This document shows positions 1 through 10,990 of a stretch of 64,000 nucleotides of DNA, piece after piece. The stretch's first letter is position 1; the number at the start of each line of letters is the position of its first letter. The stretch covers positions 3,286,001-3,350,000 of the forward strand of contig NZ_CP009323.1 in the NCBI RefSeq assembly GCF_000959725.1, written 5' to 3'. A program made the translations under genes and the position numbers. The DNA comes from Burkholderia gladioli (GTDB lineage Bacteria; Pseudomonadota; Gammaproteobacteria; Burkholderiales; Burkholderiaceae). The notes beneath the pieces were generated by a model. That model was given only the letters and a program-made list of their open reading frames with translations, did no database searches and was not told where the DNA came from.

Positions 1-2803
1 GCTTCTGCTCCTGTTCGACCACCGCCGGCGGGGCCTTGGCCACGAAGGCCTCGTTGCCGAGCTTGGCCTCGCACTTGCGGATCTCGTTCTCGAGCCGCGC
101 GACTTCCTTCGACAGGCGCTCGCGTTCGGCCTTCACGTCGATCTCGACCTTCAGCACCAGCTTGTTCGCGCCGACGATGGCGATCGGCGCGCCCTGCGCC
201 TCGCTGTCGAGCGCGGCCTCGTCGGCCACGATGGTGACGTCCGACAGGCGCGCCAGCGCCTTCAGGTAGGGCGCGAAGCTGGTGAGGCGCTCCAGTTCGC
301 CGGTGGCCAGCAGCGGCACGCGGGTGGCCGGCGACAGGTTCATCTCGCCGCGCAGGTTGCGGCAGGCGTCGACCACCGCCTTCAGCTCGAGCGCCCATTG
401 CTCGGATTGCTCGTCGAGCTTGGCGAGGTCCGCCACCGGGTAGGCCTGCACCATCAGCGAGGCCTCGCCCTCGGCCGCGCCGGCCGGGTAGCGGCCCGCC
501 AGCGGCGCGACCTTCTGCCAGAGCGCCTCGGTGATGAACGGGATCACCGGGTGCGCCAGGCGCAGCACCGTCTCCAGCACGCGCAGCAGGGTGCGCCGCG
601 TGGCGCGCTGCTGCTCGGGCGTGCCGTTCTGGATCTGCACCTTGGCCAGCTCGACGTACCAGTCGCAGTACTCGTCCCAGACGAACTTGTAGATGCTGTT
701 GGCGATGTTGTCGAAGCGGTAGTCGTCGAAGCCCTTGGCGATGTCGGCTTCCACGCGTTGCAGCAGCGAGACGATCCAGCGGTCGGCCGCCGAGAAGTCC
801 AGGTAGCCGCCGGGGCCGCAGTCGCCGGCGCCGCAAAGCTCCGGCTTGGCGGTGCCGCAATCGTGGCCCTCGCAGTTCATCAGCACGAAGCGCGTGGCGT
901 TCCAGAGCTTGTTGCAGAAGTTGCGGTAGCCCTCGCAGCGCGCCAGGTCGAAGTTGACGTTGCGCCCGAGCGTGGCCATCGAGGCCATCGTGAAGCGCAG
1001 CGCGTCGGTGCCGAAGGCGGGGATGCCGTCGGCGAATTCCTTGCGCGTCTTCTTCTCGATCGAGGCCGCCTGCTTCGGGTTCATCAGGCCCGTGGTGCGC
1101 TTGGCGACCAACTCCTCCAGGCCGATGCCGTCGATGATGTCGATCGGGTCGAGCGTGTTGCCCTTGCTCTTCGACATCTTCTGGCCTTCCGCGTCACGCA
1201 CCAGCCCATGCATGTAGACGGTGTGGAACGGCACCTTGCCGGTGAAATGCGTCGTCATCATGACCATCCGGGCGACCCAGAAGAAAATGATGTCGAAGCC
1301 GCTGACCAGCACCGAGGAGGGCAGGAAGTGCTTCAGCTCGGGCGTCTCGCTGGGCCAGCCGAGCGAGGAGAACGGCACCAGGGCCGAGGAGAACCAGGTG
1401 TCGAGCACGTCCTCGTCGCGCTTGAGCGCGCCGGCGTAGCCGGCCGCGTCGGCCTTGGCGCGCGCGCCGGCCTCGTCGCGGGCGACGAAGATCTCGCCGT
1501 TCTCGCCGTACCAGGCCGGGATCTGGTGGCCCCACCAGAGCTGACGCGAGATGCACCAGTCCTGGATGTTTTCCAGCCACTGGTAGTAGGTGGTGGTCCA
1601 GTTCTCCGGCACGAACTTGATCTGGCCGTCGCGCACCACCTCGAGCGACACCTCGGTGATCGACTTGCCCGGGTGGAAGCTGCCTTCCGGCGCCGGCTTG
1701 GTCATCGCCACGAACCACTGGTCGGTCAGCATCGGCTCGATCACCACGCCGGTGCGGTCGCCGCGCGGCACCATCAGCTTGTGCGGCTTGACCGAGTCGA
1801 GCGCGCCGGCCGCTTCCAGGTCGGCCACCACGCGCTTGCGCGCCTCGAAGCGGTCCAGGCCGCGATAGGCCTCGGGCGCGTTGTCGTTGATCTTCGCGTC
1901 GAGCGTGAGGATCTCGATCTGCGGCAACTGGTGGCGCTGGCCGACCTGGTAGTCGTTGAGGTCGTGCGCGGGCGTGACCTTGACCACGCCGGTGCCGAAC
2001 TCGCGATCGACGTAGTCGTCGGCGATGATCGGGATCTCGCGGTTCGACAGCGGCAGGCGCACCGACTGGCCGATCAGGTGGCGATAGCGCTCGTCTTCCG
2101 GGTGCACCATCACGGCGACGTCGCCGAGCATGGTTTCCGGGCGCGTGGTGGCCACCGTCAGGTGGCCCTCGCCCGAGACCAGCGGGTAGTTGATGTGCCA
2201 GAGGCTGCCGTCCTCTTCTTCGCTCACCACCTCCAGGTCGGAGACGGCCGTCATCAGCACCGGGTCCCAGTTGACCAGGCGCTTGCCGCGATAGATCAGG
2301 CCTTGCTCGTAGAGCTGCACGAACACCTCGCGCACCACGCTCGAGAGCTTGTCGTCCATCGTGAAGTATTCGCGGCTCCAGTCGGTGGAGGCGCCGAGCC
2401 GGCGCACCTGGCCGGTGATCGTCGAGCCCGATTTCTCCTTCCACTCCCAGACGCGCTCGACGAACTTCTCGCGGCCCAGGTCGTGGCGCGAGATCTTCTG
2501 CGCGTCGAGCTGGCGCTCCACCACGATCTGCGTGGCGATGCCGGCGTGGTCGGTGCCGGGCACCCACAGCGTGTTGTCGCCGCGCATGCGGTGGTAGCGC
2601 GTCAGGCCGTCCATGATGGTCTGGTTGAACGCGTGCCCCATGTGCAGCGTGCCGGTGACGTTCGGCGGCGGGAGCTGGATCGCGAAATCCGGCTTGGCCG
2701 GATCGATCTTCGGGGCGGCGTAGCCGCGCTTTTCCCACTCCGGCCCCCAATGGGATTCGATGGTCTGGGGCTCGAAACTCTTCGCCAGCGTGCTGTCGCT
2801 CAT
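1..2803 (-). CDS. valS: Valine--tRNA ligase (3' end cut by window edge)
   Basis: Class I aminoacyl-tRNA synthetase that charges tRNA-Val in the cytoplasm and edits misloaded threonine. Read on the minus strand from the ATG at 2801-2803, the protein begins [13 protein letters not shown]. It shows the HIGH-type motif ([15 protein letters not shown]) near residue 46 and the KMSKS loop ([10 protein letters not shown]) encoded near 1166-1186. The C-terminal anticodon-binding domain and part of the terminal coiled coil ([18 protein letters not shown]) are present, but the stop lies left of base 1, so only the extreme C-terminus is missing. The gene is divergent from uvrD. Identity is secure from the motifs and full-length synthetase architecture. 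Confidence 0.97.
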   Translation of the reverse strand, partial: MSDSTLAKSFEPQTIESHWGPEWEKRGYAAPKIDPAKPDFAIQLPPPNVTGTLHMGHAFNQTIMDGLTRYHRMRGDNTLWVPGTDHAGIATQIVVERQLDAQKISRHDLGREKFVERVWEWKEKSGSTITGQVRRLGASTDWSREYFTMDDKLSSVVREVFVQLYEQGLIYRGKRLVNWDPVLMTAVSDLEVVSEEEDGSLWHINYPLVSGEGHLTVATTRPETMLGDVAVMVHPEDERYRHLIGQSVRLPLSNREIPIIADDYVDREFGTGVVKVTPAHDLNDYQVGQRHQLPQIEILTLDAKINDNAPEAYRGLDRFEARKRVVADLEAAGALDSVKPHKLMVPRGDRTGVVIEPMLTDQWFVAMTKPAPEGSFHPGKSITEVSLEVVRDGQIKFVPENWTTTYYQWLENIQDWCISRQLWWGHQIPAWYGENGEIFVARDEAGARAKADAAGYAGALKRDEDVLDTWFSSALVPFSSLGWPSETPELKHFLPSSVLVSGFDIIFFWVARMVMMTTHFTGKVPFHTVYMHGLVRDAEGQKMSKSKGNTLDPIDIIDGIGLEELVAKRTTGLMNPKQAASIEKKTRKEFADGIPAFGTDALRFTMASMATLGRNVNFDLARCEGYRNFCNKLWNATRFVLMNCEGHDCGTAKPELCGAGDCGPGGYLDFSAADRWIVSLLQRVEADIAKGFDDYRFDNIANSIYKFVWDEYCDWYVELAKVQIQNGTPEQQRATRRTLLRVLETVLRLAHPVIPFITEALWQKVAPLAGRYPAGAAEGEASLMVQAYPVADLAKLDEQSEQWALELKAVVDACRNLRGEMNLSPATRVPLLATGELERLTSFAPYLKALARLSDVTIVADEAALDSEAQGAPIAIVGANKLVLKVEIDVKAERERLSKEVARLENEIRKCEAKLGNEAFVAKAPPAVVEQEQK

Positions 2804-3145
2804 GGTCGGAAATGCCTGAAAGAATGCGTGATTGATGCGGAAACCGGCAATTATAAATGGATGCGCATCGCGCCGGGGCCGGCGCGGCGTCGGGCCGGGC
2901 GCGCGCGGCGGTGGCGGGGCGGGTCGAGGGGCCTGCTTGCAGGGGCGATCGCGGGGTCGATTGCGAGCTCGCGCCGGGCCCGGGTCGTGCCTGGATGGTG
3001 CCTGGCTCGTGCCCGGATCGGGCGCGGCCCGGCGGCCCGCGAACCGCTCGCCGCGGCGGCCCGATCGTGCCGGCGCGACCGTTCTATAATGGCGGCCCTG
3101 GCGCTTCACCTCCCTTCTTCCGTCCCGCTCGATACCCGCTTCTTC
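2804..3145. promoter_or_regulatory. Divergent valS/uvrD promoter region
   Basis: A 342-base gap without a credible gene, very GC-rich between about 2870 and 3075. Two perfect TATAAT -10 hexamers mark its edges: one on the minus strand at 2850-2855, 47 bases before the valS ATG, and one on the plus strand at 3085-3090, 56 bases before the uvrD ATG. Neither has a convincing TTGACA-like -35 at 17 bases. The middle contains imperfect GC-rich near-repeats (cctggatggtgcctggctcg) but no clear hairpin with a T tract. Confidence 0.45.
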
Positions 3146-5515
3146 ATGCCCGATCTGCTCGCCAACCTGAACCCCGAACAATACGCTGCCGTCACGCTGC
3201 CGAACGAGCCGGCGCTGATCCTCGCTGGTGCGGGCAGCGGCAAGACGCGCGTGCTGATCACGCGGATCGCCTGGCTGATCCAGCAGGGTTTCGCCTCGCC
3301 GCCCACCGTGCTGGCCGTGACCTTCACCAACAAGGCCGCGCGCGAGATGCTCTCGCGCCTGTCGGCGATGATGCCGATCGACACGCGCGGCATGTGGATC
3401 GGCACCTTCCACGGCCTCTGCAACCGCATGCTGCGCGCGCACTATCGCGACGCCGGCCTGCCGCAGACCTTCCAGATCCTCGACACGGCCGACCAGCTCT
3501 CGGCGATCAAGCGCCTGATGAAGGCCTCGAACATCGACGACGAGAAGTACCCGTCGAAGAACGTCCAGTACTTCATCAACAATGCCAAGGAGCAAGGCCT
3601 GCGCCCGGACAAGGTGGACGCCACCGACAACTTCAACCGGATGTTCGTCGAGCTCTACCAGGCCTACGACCAGCAATGCCAGCGCGAGGGCGTGGTCGAC
3701 TTCCCCGAGCTGCTGCTGCGCTGCTACGAGCTGCTGAGCCTGAACGCGCCGCTGCGCGCGCATTACCAGGCGCGCTTCCGACACATCCTGGTCGACGAGT
3801 TCCAGGATACGAACAAGCTGCAGTACGCCTGGCTCAAGCTGCTGGCGGGCGGCCAGAACGCGATCTTCGCGGTGGGCGACGACGACCAGTCGATCTACGC
3901 CTTTCGCGGCGCGAACGTCGGCAACATGCGCGACTTCGAGGACGAGTTCCGGGTGCGCAACCTGATCAAGCTGGAGCAGAACTACCGCTCGCACGGCAAC
4001 ATCCTCGATGCGGCCAACCACCTGATCTCGCACAATTCGCATCGGCTCGGCAAGAACCTGCGCACCGACGCGGGGCACGGCGAGCCGGTGCGCGTCTACG
4101 AGGCGGCCACCGATTCGCAGGAAGCGGGCTGGATCGTCGAGGAGATTCGCTCGCTGATCAACGGCGGCATGGCGCGCAGCGAGGTGGCGGTGCTCTATCG
4201 CAGCAACGCGCAGTCGCGCGCGATCGAGCACACCCTGATGACGGCGGGGATTGCCTATCGCGTCTATGGCGGCCTGCGCTTCTTCGAGCGCCAGGAAATC
4301 AAGCACGCGCTGGCCTACCTGCGCCTGATCGACAATCCGAGCGACGACACCGCCTTCGCGCGAGTGGTCAACTTCCCCACGCGCGGGATCGGCGCGCGCT
4401 CGATCGAGCAACTGGCCGACGCCGCGCGCCTCTACAACTGCGCGATGGCGGCGGCGATTCCCTACGTGACGGGCAAGGCCGGCACCAGCCTGGGCACCTT
4501 CGCCAACCTGATCGCGAAGATGCGCGCCGAGACCGCGCAGATGAGCCTGCCGGAAACCGTCGAATACGTGGTGCGCGCCAGCGGCCTGGCCGATTTCTAC
4601 CAGGGCGAGCGCGAAGGGCAGGACCGCCTGGAGAACCTGCAGGAACTGGTCAACGCGGCCACCGCCTTCGTCAGCGAGGAAGGCTACGGGCTCGATACGC
4701 CGGCGCGCTCGATCCCGCTGCGCCCCGGCGCGATCGCGGCGCCCGAGATCACGCTGGACGGCGGCGCCGATGAGGTGCTGGCGCCGGCCGAGCTGGGCGA
4801 CCCGGCCCAGAACCCCGACACCATGACGCCGCTGGCCGGCTTCCTCTCGCATGCCTCGCTGGAGGCCGGCGACAACCAGGCCCAGGCCGGCCAGGATGCC
4901 GTGCAGCTGATGACGGTGCACGCCGCCAAGGGGCTCGAATTCGCGGCGGTGTTCATTACCGGGCTGGAAGAGGGCCTGTTCCCGCACGAGAACAGCGCGC
5001 TCGAATCGGACGGCCTGGAGGAGGAGCGCCGGCTGATGTACGTGGCGATCACGCGCGCCAAGGAGCGGCTCTACCTGTCCTTCGCGCAGAGCCGGATGCT
5101 GCATGGCCAGACGCGCTACAACATCCGCTCGCGCTTCTTCGACGAGCTGCCGCAGCAGGTGCTGAAGTGGCTGACGCCGCAGGTCGAGGCCGGCAGCCGC
5201 TGGGGCGGCCGCGCCGACAACGCCGGCTGGGGGCGCAACTGGTTCTCGCGGCCCGGCGGCGGCAATGGCGGCGGCTTGCGCGAGAGCGTGGTCGACGCGG
5301 CCGTGTCGGCGCCGCTGCCGGCCTTCGCCAACGCGCAGCGCGCGAGCGGCAGCGGTTTCAAGGTCGGCCAGCCGGTGTTCCATACCAAGTTCGGCGAGGG
5401 CACGGTGACGGCCCTCGAGGGGGAAGGCGCGGACGCGAAGGCCCAGGTCCGTTTCAAGCGGCACGGCGAGAAATGGCTGGCGCTGGCGGTGGCAAAACTC
5501 CAGGCGGTGGAATGA
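3146..5515 (+). CDS. uvrD: UvrD/PcrA-type superfamily 1 DNA helicase
   Basis: ATP-dependent 3'-5' DNA helicase of nucleotide-excision and mismatch repair, 789 residues. All SF1A motifs are visible: Walker A AGAGSGKT (about residue 28), motif Ia [10 protein letters not shown], Walker [10 protein letters not shown], motif [17 protein letters not shown], motif IV LEQNYRS, motif [15 protein letters not shown] and motif [14 protein letters not shown]. The C-terminal end ([17 protein letters not shown]) is the small beta-barrel typical of UvrD/PcrA. The ATG at 3146 is chosen because the only nearby upstream ATG (3089) overlaps the TATAAT promoter hexamer; the open frame further upstream is antisense to valS. 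The stop overlaps the next gene's ATG (ATGA), so the two are probably co-translated. Confidence 0.95.
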   Translation: MPDLLANLNPEQYAAVTLPNEPALILAGAGSGKTRVLITRIAWLIQQGFASPPTVLAVTFTNKAAREMLSRLSAMMPIDTRGMWIGTFHGLCNRMLRAHYRDAGLPQTFQILDTADQLSAIKRLMKASNIDDEKYPSKNVQYFINNAKEQGLRPDKVDATDNFNRMFVELYQAYDQQCQREGVVDFPELLLRCYELLSLNAPLRAHYQARFRHILVDEFQDTNKLQYAWLKLLAGGQNAIFAVGDDDQSIYAFRGANVGNMRDFEDEFRVRNLIKLEQNYRSHGNILDAANHLISHNSHRLGKNLRTDAGHGEPVRVYEAATDSQEAGWIVEEIRSLINGGMARSEVAVLYRSNAQSRAIEHTLMTAGIAYRVYGGLRFFERQEIKHALAYLRLIDNPSDDTAFARVVNFPTRGIGARSIEQLADAARLYNCAMAAAIPYVTGKAGTSLGTFANLIAKMRAETAQMSLPETVEYVVRASGLADFYQGEREGQDRLENLQELVNAATAFVSEEGYGLDTPARSIPLRPGAIAAPEITLDGGADEVLAPAELGDPAQNPDTMTPLAGFLSHASLEAGDNQAQAGQDAVQLMTVHAAKGLEFAAVFITGLEEGLFPHENSALESDGLEEERRLMYVAITRAKERLYLSFAQSRMLHGQTRYNIRSRFFDELPQQVLKWLTPQVEAGSRWGGRADNAGWGRNWFSRPGGGNGGGLRESVVDAAVSAPLPAFANAQRASGSGFKVGQPVFHTKFGEGTVTALEGEGADAKAQVRFKRHGEKWLALAVAKLQAVE

Positions 5516-6342
5516 TCATGCAATTCGATAGAAAAAGGCCGCTCGGCATCCTCGCCGCGCTGCCCCAGGAACTCGGCGACCTGCTCGCCGCGATGCAGGC
5601 CGAGGGCGCCGTCGAGACGGTCACGCTCGGCCAGCGCGAGTACCATCTCGGCACCGCCCACGGCGTGCCCTGCGTGGTCACGCTGGCGCGGGTGGGCAAG
5701 GTGGCGGCGGCCACCACCACCACCGCGCTGATCCACCGCTTCAACGTGCGGGCCGTGGTGTTCGCGGGCGTGGCCGGCGGCGTGGCGCGCGAGATCGCGG
5801 TGGGCGACATCGTGGTGGCGCGCGCGCTGATGCAGCACGATCTCGATGCCTCGCCGATCTTCCCGCGCCACGAGGTGCCGCTGCTCGGCATCACGCGCTT
5901 CGCGGCCGACGCGGCCTTGTCGGCCGCGCTACAGGCGGCTTGCGAGGCCTTCGTGGCCGAGCAGGGGGAGGCGCTCAAGGAACGCTTCCGGCTGCGCGGG
6001 GCGCGCGTGCACGCGGGGCTAATCATCAGCGGCGACCGTTTCGTGTCGAGCGAGCCGGAAGTGGTCGCCTTGCGCGAGATGCTGCCCGACGCGCTGGCCG
6101 TCGAGATGGAGGGCGCGGCGCTGGCCCAGGTCTGCCACGAATACGGCGTGCCCTGCGCGGTGGTGCGCACCGTGTCGGACACGGCCGACGATCACGCCAC
6201 CGCCTCGTTCACCAATTTCCTGACCGAGATCGCCAGCAGCTATTCCTCGGGGATCCTGCAGCGCTTCCTGCTGGCGCTGGCCGGCGCGGCGGCGCCGAGC
6301 ACGGCGGGCAGCGCGAGCGCGGCGGACGGCGTGCCGGCCTGA
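5512..6342 (+). CDS. mtnN: 5'-methylthioadenosine/S-adenosylhomocysteine nucleosidase-like phosphorylase-fold protein
   Basis: Predicted to cleave MTA and SAH to adenine plus the thio-ribose in methionine salvage; 276 residues. The start [15 protein letters not shown], the glycine-rich [22 protein letters not shown] and the active-site segment [20 protein letters not shown], followed by [11 protein letters not shown], are the hallmarks of the PNP/UDP-phosphorylase MTAN family. The ATG at 5512 overlaps the uvrD stop (ATGA); a second in-frame ATG at 5518 is possible. A roughly 20-residue Ala/Ser-rich tail is lineage-specific. A strong terminator follows. Assignment to MTAN rather than another family nucleosidase is by motif only. 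Confidence 0.85.
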   Translation: MIMQFDRKRPLGILAALPQELGDLLAAMQAEGAVETVTLGQREYHLGTAHGVPCVVTLARVGKVAAATTTTALIHRFNVRAVVFAGVAGGVAREIAVGDIVVARALMQHDLDASPIFPRHEVPLLGITRFAADAALSAALQAACEAFVAEQGEALKERFRLRGARVHAGLIISGDRFVSSEPEVVALREMLPDALAVEMEGAALAQVCHEYGVPCAVVRTVSDTADDHATASFTNFLTEIASSYSSGILQRFLLALAGAAAPSTAGSASAADGVPA

Positions 6343-6365
6343 GCGACGCGTTTGCCGACGGCATG

Positions 6366-6400
6366 AAAAAACGCCCGGATCGTCACGATCCGGGCGTTTT
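6366..6400. terminator. Bidirectional intrinsic terminator
   Basis: Perfect stem AAAACGCCCGGATCGT/GATCCGGGCGTTTT with A-rich 5' and T-rich 3' flanks, placed between two convergent genes (the nucleosidase and the Fsr-type exporter). It can end transcription on both strands. Confidence 0.9.
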
Positions 6401-6430
6401 GTCTTGGGCGAGGCATCGCCCGCCGCGCGC

Positions 6431-7678
6431 TCAGGCGGCGGCGCGCTGCTTGGCTGCCTTCTTGCCCTCGACGTCGGGCAGGAACACCGTCAGCACGCCG
6501 ATCAGCGGCAGGAAGGCGCAGATCTGGTAGACGAAGGCCACGCTGGTGGCATCGGCGATATCGCCGAGCACGGCCGCGCCCACGCCGCCCATGCCGAAGG
6601 CGAGGCCGAAGAACAGGCCGGCCACCATCCCCACCTTGCCGGGGATCAGCTCCTGGGCATAGACGATGATCGCCGAGAAGGCCGAGGCCAGCACCACGCC
6701 GATGATCACGCTAAGCACGCTGGTCCAGAACAGGTTCGCGTGCGGCAGGGCCAGCGTGAAGGGCGCCACGCCGAGGATCGACACCCAGATCACCCACTTG
6801 CGGCCGATGCGGTCGCCGATCGGCCCGCCGATCACGGTGCCGGCCGCCACCGCGGCGAGGAAGATGAACAGGTGCAGCTGCGCGGCCTGCACGCCGAGGT
6901 GGAACTTGTCGATCAGGTAGAAGGTGAAGTAGCTGGTGATGCTGGCCAGGTAGAAGTACTTCGAGAACACCAGCAGCATCAGCACGCCGAGCGCGAGCCA
7001 GACCTGGCGGCGGCTCAGCGTGGCATGGCGCTCGCCGGCCGACTTCTTCCTCGGCGCGGGCTGGCGCTGGTACCAGCGGCCGATCTGGGCCAGCACCACG
7101 ATCGCCACCAGCGCGGCCACCGACACCCAGGCGATGCTGTGCTGGCCATGGGGGATGATCACCAGCGCGGCCAGCAGTGGCCCGAGCGAGGAACCGGCAT
7201 TGCCGCCCACCTGGAACAGCGACTGGGCCAGACCGTGGCGGCCGCCCGAGGCCATGCGCGCCACCCGCGAGGATTCCGGGTGGAACACCGAGGAGCCGCA
7301 GCCGACCAGCGCGGCGGCCACCAGCAGCACGCCGAAACTGGGCGCGGCCGACATCAGCAGCAGCCCCGACAGCGTGAAGCCCATCCCGACCGGCAGCGAG
7401 AACGGCAGCGGCCGCTTGTCGGTGTAGAGGCCGATCAGCGGCTGCAGCAGCGAGGCGGTGATCTGGTAGGTCAGCGTGATCAGGCCGATCTGCGCGAAGG
7501 ACAGCGCGAAATTGGCCTTCAGCATCGGATAGATGGCGAGGATCAACGACTGGATCATGTCGTTGAGCAGGTGCGAGAAGCTGATCGCGCCGAGCACCGG
7601 GTAGTTGGTGCGGGCCGGCGCCGTCGCGGGGGCGGCCGCGGCGGATATCGTCTGGCGGTTGTCGAGGCTGGTTTGCAT
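6431..7678 (-). CDS. MFS exporter of the fosmidomycin-resistance (Fsr) family
   Basis: Inner-membrane proton-coupled drug exporter of 415 residues, close to the usual Fsr length. The N-terminus NYPVLGAISFSHLLNDMIQS is the Fsr-type first helix, with the conserved His and Asn-Asp. About 12 hydrophobic segments follow, with the MFS loop GLYTDKRPLP, a conserved GSSVFHPESSRVAR segment and a central basic loop (RWYQRQPAPRKKSAGERH). It is convergent with mtnN and shares its terminator. The ATG at 7678 has a weak ribosome-binding site and no clear promoter was found in the GC-rich leader. The real substrate is unknown. Confidence 0.85.
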   Translation of the reverse strand: MQTSLDNRQTISAAAAPATAPARTNYPVLGAISFSHLLNDMIQSLILAIYPMLKANFALSFAQIGLITLTYQITASLLQPLIGLYTDKRPLPFSLPVGMGFTLSGLLLMSAAPSFGVLLVAAALVGCGSSVFHPESSRVARMASGGRHGLAQSLFQVGGNAGSSLGPLLAALVIIPHGQHSIAWVSVAALVAIVVLAQIGRWYQRQPAPRKKSAGERHATLSRRQVWLALGVLMLLVFSKYFYLASITSYFTFYLIDKFHLGVQAAQLHLFIFLAAVAAGTVIGGPIGDRIGRKWVIWVSILGVAPFTLALPHANLFWTSVLSVIIGVVLASAFSAIIVYAQELIPGKVGMVAGLFFGLAFGMGGVGAAVLGDIADATSVAFVYQICAFLPLIGVLTVFLPDVEGKKAAKQRAAA

Positions 7679-8066
7679 GGTGAGCGGCGTTGGGGCGGTG
7701 CTGGGACCGCAGCGTCATTGGAATTCGGGATAGCGTCACCGGAGTGTAAAGTGGCTCACTCGAATTGTCAGGCCAACTTTTGTCGTGATTCGGTCACGAC
7801 TGGGCTATGAATGGCCAGGTTTTGGTCGAGACCGATCGAGGCTTCGGACAAGTCGCGAGTTTCCTGACGATTGGCCTACGGGGCACGATCGTCGCGTGCG
7901 CACAACTGGGTGCGATCCCGACTCAAGAAAAAAATCATTGCTGCCGACAAGCCCTTATCCGTGACCACACGCGCGGAGTGGGCCGTGCCGCAGATCCGCG
8001 GCGGGCGGCCGTACGGTGAGTGCCGGAGCCGACGTTTCCGGCAGCAAAAGAAGTACGGGGGAATCG
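7679..8066 (+). promoter_or_regulatory. Intergenic leader with candidate flagellar sigma-28 promoter
   Basis: A 388-base gap with no credible gene. At 7943-7950 stands GCCGACAA, one mismatch from the FliA -10 consensus GCCGATAA, with TCAAG at 7923-7927 in the right place for the -35 (consensus TAAA, about 15 bases away). This suits the chemoreceptor gene downstream. The remaining leader, to the ribosome-binding site GGGGGA at 8057-8062, holds nothing else I can support. Confidence 0.45.
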
Positions 8067-9752
8067 ATGATGGGAATTTCGCTGCGGGCCAGGCCGGCAA
8101 CCGAGGGCATGGTGGCGGCCGCCGCGCTGCCGGCCGCCTCGGGCGGCGCCGGACGCGCCACGCGCCGTGCCGGCGGCAAGCCGTCGCGAGCATGGTCGGT
8201 GCGCGCGACGCTGTATGCCGCCTTCGCCGTGCTGTTGATCGGCACGCTCGCGATCGGCCTGTTCTCGCTCTGGCAGATCAGCCGGCTCGACGAGTCGATC
8301 CGCTCGGTCTACGAGCAGGGCCACGTGGCCAGCCATGCGGCCGAATCGGTGCGCGGCCACGTGCTGCGCGCAAGCCGCGCGCAGAAGATGCTGCTCACGG
8401 CGACCACCGCCAAGGAGCGCGACGACCTCGGCAGCGATATCGAGAGCGACCTCAACGGCATCACCAGCGACCTCAAGACGCTCGACGGCTACAGCGACGC
8501 CGGCGATCGCGCCATGCTCGATGCCTTCACCAAGTCGGTCGCCGGCTGGAGCGCGCACCTGCGCGACTTCGTGGCGCTGATCAAGCAGCAGCCGCTGGAC
8601 CTGTCGCAGATGAACTGGCAGGTCGGCACCCAGGACGTCGGCTTGCTGGTGGAAACCGGCAAGCTCGAGAAGCAGGTCGACGCGCTGGTGGCCTCGCGCG
8701 GCGAGGCGGCCAGGCAGACGCGAGATGCCTCGACGGCGCGCTTCCACGCCTCGCTGGCGATGATCGCCGTGATGACCGCCGCGCTGATCGTGCTGGCGAT
8801 CCTGATCGCCTCCTGGGTGGTGCGCCGGATCGGCGCGCAGCTCGGCGGCGAGCCCGCCACCGCGAAGACGATCGCCGCGGGCATCGCCAGCGGCGACCTG
8901 ACCCAGCCGGTCAGGCTGGCCAGGCGCGACCGCGGCAGCGTGCTCTACGCGCTCGACGAGATGCAGCGCCAGCTCGCCGGCACGGTGCGCGAGATCGCGG
9001 CCAGTGCCGAGGCGATCGCCTCGGCCTCGGGCGAGATCTCGACCGGCAACCTCGACCTCTCGCAGCGCACCGAGCAGCAGGCGGTGGCGCTGGAGCGCAC
9101 CTCGTCGAGCATGTCGCAGCTGACCTCGACGGTCCACCAGAACGCCGAGAACGCGCGGCAGGCCAGCGCGCTGGCGCAGAACGCCTCGGACGTGGCCGAG
9201 CAGGGCGGCGAGGTGGTGGGCCGCGTGGTGGCGACCATGAACCAGATCGACGAGAGCGCCAAGAGCATCCGCGACATCATCGGCACGATCGAGGGCATCG
9301 CCTTCCAGACCAATATCCTGGCGCTCAACGCGGCGGTCGAGGCGGCCCGCGCGGGCGAGAACGGGCGCGGCTTCTCGGTGGTGGCCAGCGAGGTGCGCAC
9401 CCTGGCGCAGCGCTCGGCTACCGCGGCCAAGGAGATCCGCCAGCTGATCGGCGCCTCGGTCGAGCGCGTCGCCAACGGCGCGCAGCTCGCCAGCGACGCG
9501 GGACGCACCATGGAGGAGGTGGTGCGCGCGGTGCGTCGCGTGACCGACATCATCGGCGAGATCTCGGCGGCCTCCACCGAGCAGAGCGCTGGCATCGACG
9601 AGATCGGCCGCGCGGTCGAGCAGATGGACGACGGCACGCAGCAGAACGCGGCCCTGGTCGAGCAGGCCGCGGCCGCTGCGCGCTCGCTCGACGAGCAGGC
9701 CCAGGCGCTCAAGGCGCTGGTCGGGCACTTCCGGGTGAACGCGCAGGCTTGA
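8067..9752 (+). CDS. Methyl-accepting chemotaxis protein (Tar/Tsr-type layout)
   Basis: Transmembrane chemoreceptor of 561 residues. After a basic N-terminal stretch comes TM1 (about 46-70), a periplasmic four-helix-type domain of about 160 residues, TM2 ([20 protein letters not shown]), a HAMP-like linker ([11 protein letters not shown]) and the cytoplasmic coiled coil. The hairpin tip is clear: [19 protein letters not shown] followed by [20 protein letters not shown]. There is no NWETF-like CheR-binding pentapeptide at the C-terminus. The ATG at 8067 follows GGGGGA. No che gene is nearby, so it is an orphan receptor of unknown ligand. Confidence 0.93.
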   Translation: MMGISLRARPATEGMVAAAALPAASGGAGRATRRAGGKPSRAWSVRATLYAAFAVLLIGTLAIGLFSLWQISRLDESIRSVYEQGHVASHAAESVRGHVLRASRAQKMLLTATTAKERDDLGSDIESDLNGITSDLKTLDGYSDAGDRAMLDAFTKSVAGWSAHLRDFVALIKQQPLDLSQMNWQVGTQDVGLLVETGKLEKQVDALVASRGEAARQTRDASTARFHASLAMIAVMTAALIVLAILIASWVVRRIGAQLGGEPATAKTIAAGIASGDLTQPVRLARRDRGSVLYALDEMQRQLAGTVREIAASAEAIASASGEISTGNLDLSQRTEQQAVALERTSSSMSQLTSTVHQNAENARQASALAQNASDVAEQGGEVVGRVVATMNQIDESAKSIRDIIGTIEGIAFQTNILALNAAVEAARAGENGRGFSVVASEVRTLAQRSATAAKEIRQLIGASVERVANGAQLASDAGRTMEEVVRAVRRVTDIIGEISAASTEQSAGIDEIGRAVEQMDDGTQQNAALVEQAAAAARSLDEQAQALKALVGHFRVNAQA

Positions 9753-9790
9753 GCGTGAGGGCGGCGCCGCGCGCGTCGTCTCCGCCATGA

Positions 9791-9832
9791 AGATCGGCCC
9801 GCGATGCAGGGCGCATCGCGGGCCGATTTCGT
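9791..9832. terminator. Intrinsic terminator between convergent genes
   Basis: A 14-16 bp stem (GATCGGCCCGCGATGC / GCATCGCGGGCCGAT) with a short T tract, located between the chemoreceptor gene and the convergent efflux operon. Confidence 0.8.
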
Positions 9833-9873
9833 TCTGGGGCGCCGGCCGCTCGCCGTTCGGGCGACCGACGCGA

Positions 9874-10785
9874 TCAGGACTTGGCGGGTGCCGGCGTCGC
9901 GGCCGTGCGCTCCTTGCCCTCGTCGACGATCACCGTGCAGGTGGTGCCGGCCGACAGCACCAGGCCCTCGGGCACCTCGTCGATATGGATGCGCACCGGC
10001 ACGCGCTGGGCCAGCCGTACCCAGTTGAAGGTCGGGTTGACGTCGGCCACCAGGTCGCGGCTCTGCGGGTTGTCGCGGTCGTAGATGCCGCGCGAGATGC
10101 TGTCGACGTGGCCTTTCAGCACGCCGCCGCTCATCAGCCGCATCTCGGCCGGCGCGCCCAGCTTCACGCGCGGCAGCTTGGTTTCCTCGAAGTAGCCGTA
10201 GACCCAGAACGAATGGCTGTCGATGATCGCCAGCTTGGCGTTGCCGGCGGTGGCGTAGTCGCCGCGGAACACGTTCAGGTTGGTGATGTAGCCGTCCACC
10301 GGCGCGACCACCCGGGTGCGCGCCAGGTTCAACTGGGCGGCGTCCAGCGCGGCCAGCGCCTGCTGGTACTGGGCGGCGGCGCCCGAGGCGGTCTGCGAGG
10401 CGTTCTCGCGGTTCTCGCGCGAGACCACGGCGGCGTCCAGGTCGGCGCGACGCGCGGCATCGGCGCGGCGCATCGCCAGCTCGGCGGCGCGCGCGGCCAC
10501 CGCGGCCTTGGCCTGCTCGACCGCGATCGCGTAGTGGGAAGGATCGATCTGCATGATCAGGTCGCCCTTGTGGACGAACTGGTTGTCGCGCACCGGCAGT
10601 TCGACCACCGCGCCCGACACGTCGGGCGCGACGTTGACGATCTCGGCGCGCACCCGGCCGTCGCGGGTCCAGGGCTCGTCCATGTAGTGGACCCACAGCC
10701 GGTGGCCGATCAGGATCGCGATCACGAGGATGACGGCCGTCGCGACGAAGCCGAAGAGTTTTCTGAGGAGCATGGTTCGATTCAT
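9874..10785 (-). CDS. Membrane-fusion (HlyD/AaeA-like) subunit of an aromatic-acid-type efflux pump
   Basis: Periplasmic adaptor of 303 residues, last gene of the four-gene operon. One N-terminal TM anchor (FGFVATAVILVIAILIGH) is followed by the biotinyl-lipoyl half-motif VAPDVSGAVVELPV, an alpha-helical hairpin rich in Ala/Arg, the second lipoyl half (LARTRVVAPVDGYITNLNVF) and a beta-barrel with FWVYGYFEE. This matches AaeA/EmrA-like adaptors that pair with FUSC permeases. The ATG at 10785 lies one base after the stop of the DUF1656 gene, which supports translational coupling. Confidence 0.88.
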   Translation of the reverse strand: MNRTMLLRKLFGFVATAVILVIAILIGHRLWVHYMDEPWTRDGRVRAEIVNVAPDVSGAVVELPVRDNQFVHKGDLIMQIDPSHYAIAVEQAKAAVAARAAELAMRRADAARRADLDAAVVSRENRENASQTASGAAAQYQQALAALDAAQLNLARTRVVAPVDGYITNLNVFRGDYATAGNAKLAIIDSHSFWVYGYFEETKLPRVKLGAPAEMRLMSGGVLKGHVDSISRGIYDRDNPQSRDLVADVNPTFNWVRLAQRVPVRIHIDEVPEGLVLSAGTTCTVIVDEGKERTAATPAPAKS

Positions 10786-10786
10786 T

Positions 10787-10990
10787 TCAACGATAGACGG
10801 CAAGGCCCAGGCCGCCGCAGATGCACACCAGCAGGCTGGCGCGGAACAGCGAGGGATGCCAGACGAGGCGGTACAGGCCGGTGGCGGCCAGCAGCCGGTC
10901 GACCATCCAGGTGAGCAGGGCGCCTAGCACGAACATCAGCACGACGGTCGGCATGTAGGCGTCGAAGACGGCGATTTCACGCGGCATCAT
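10787..10990 (-). CDS. DUF1656 small membrane protein (AaeX-like)
   Basis: 67 residues with two hydrophobic helices (MPTVVLMFVLGALLTWMV and FRASLLVCICGGLGLAVY). This is the standard small partner encoded between FUSC permease and HlyD adaptor genes in AaeXAB-type operons; its function is unknown. Two adjacent ATGs (10990 and 10987) exist. The first overlaps the permease stop (ATGA), and the stop at 10787-10789 nearly touches the next start. Confidence 0.85.
   Translation of the reverse strand: MMPREIAVFDAYMPTVVLMFVLGALLTWMVDRLLAATGLYRLVWHPSLFRASLLVCICGGLGLAVYR

Noticed and set aside
2940..3060. GC-rich near-repeats (tggatggtgcctggctcgtgcc) between valS and uvrD
   Set aside because: The units are imperfect and few; compositional bias explains them as well as a true tandem repeat.
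398..3145. Long open frame upstream of and in frame with uvrD
   Set aside because: It is antisense to valS over most of its length and has shadow-type composition (His/Arg/Gly/Val-rich). The helicase proper begins at 3146 with the normal family N-terminus and a promoter hexamer just before.
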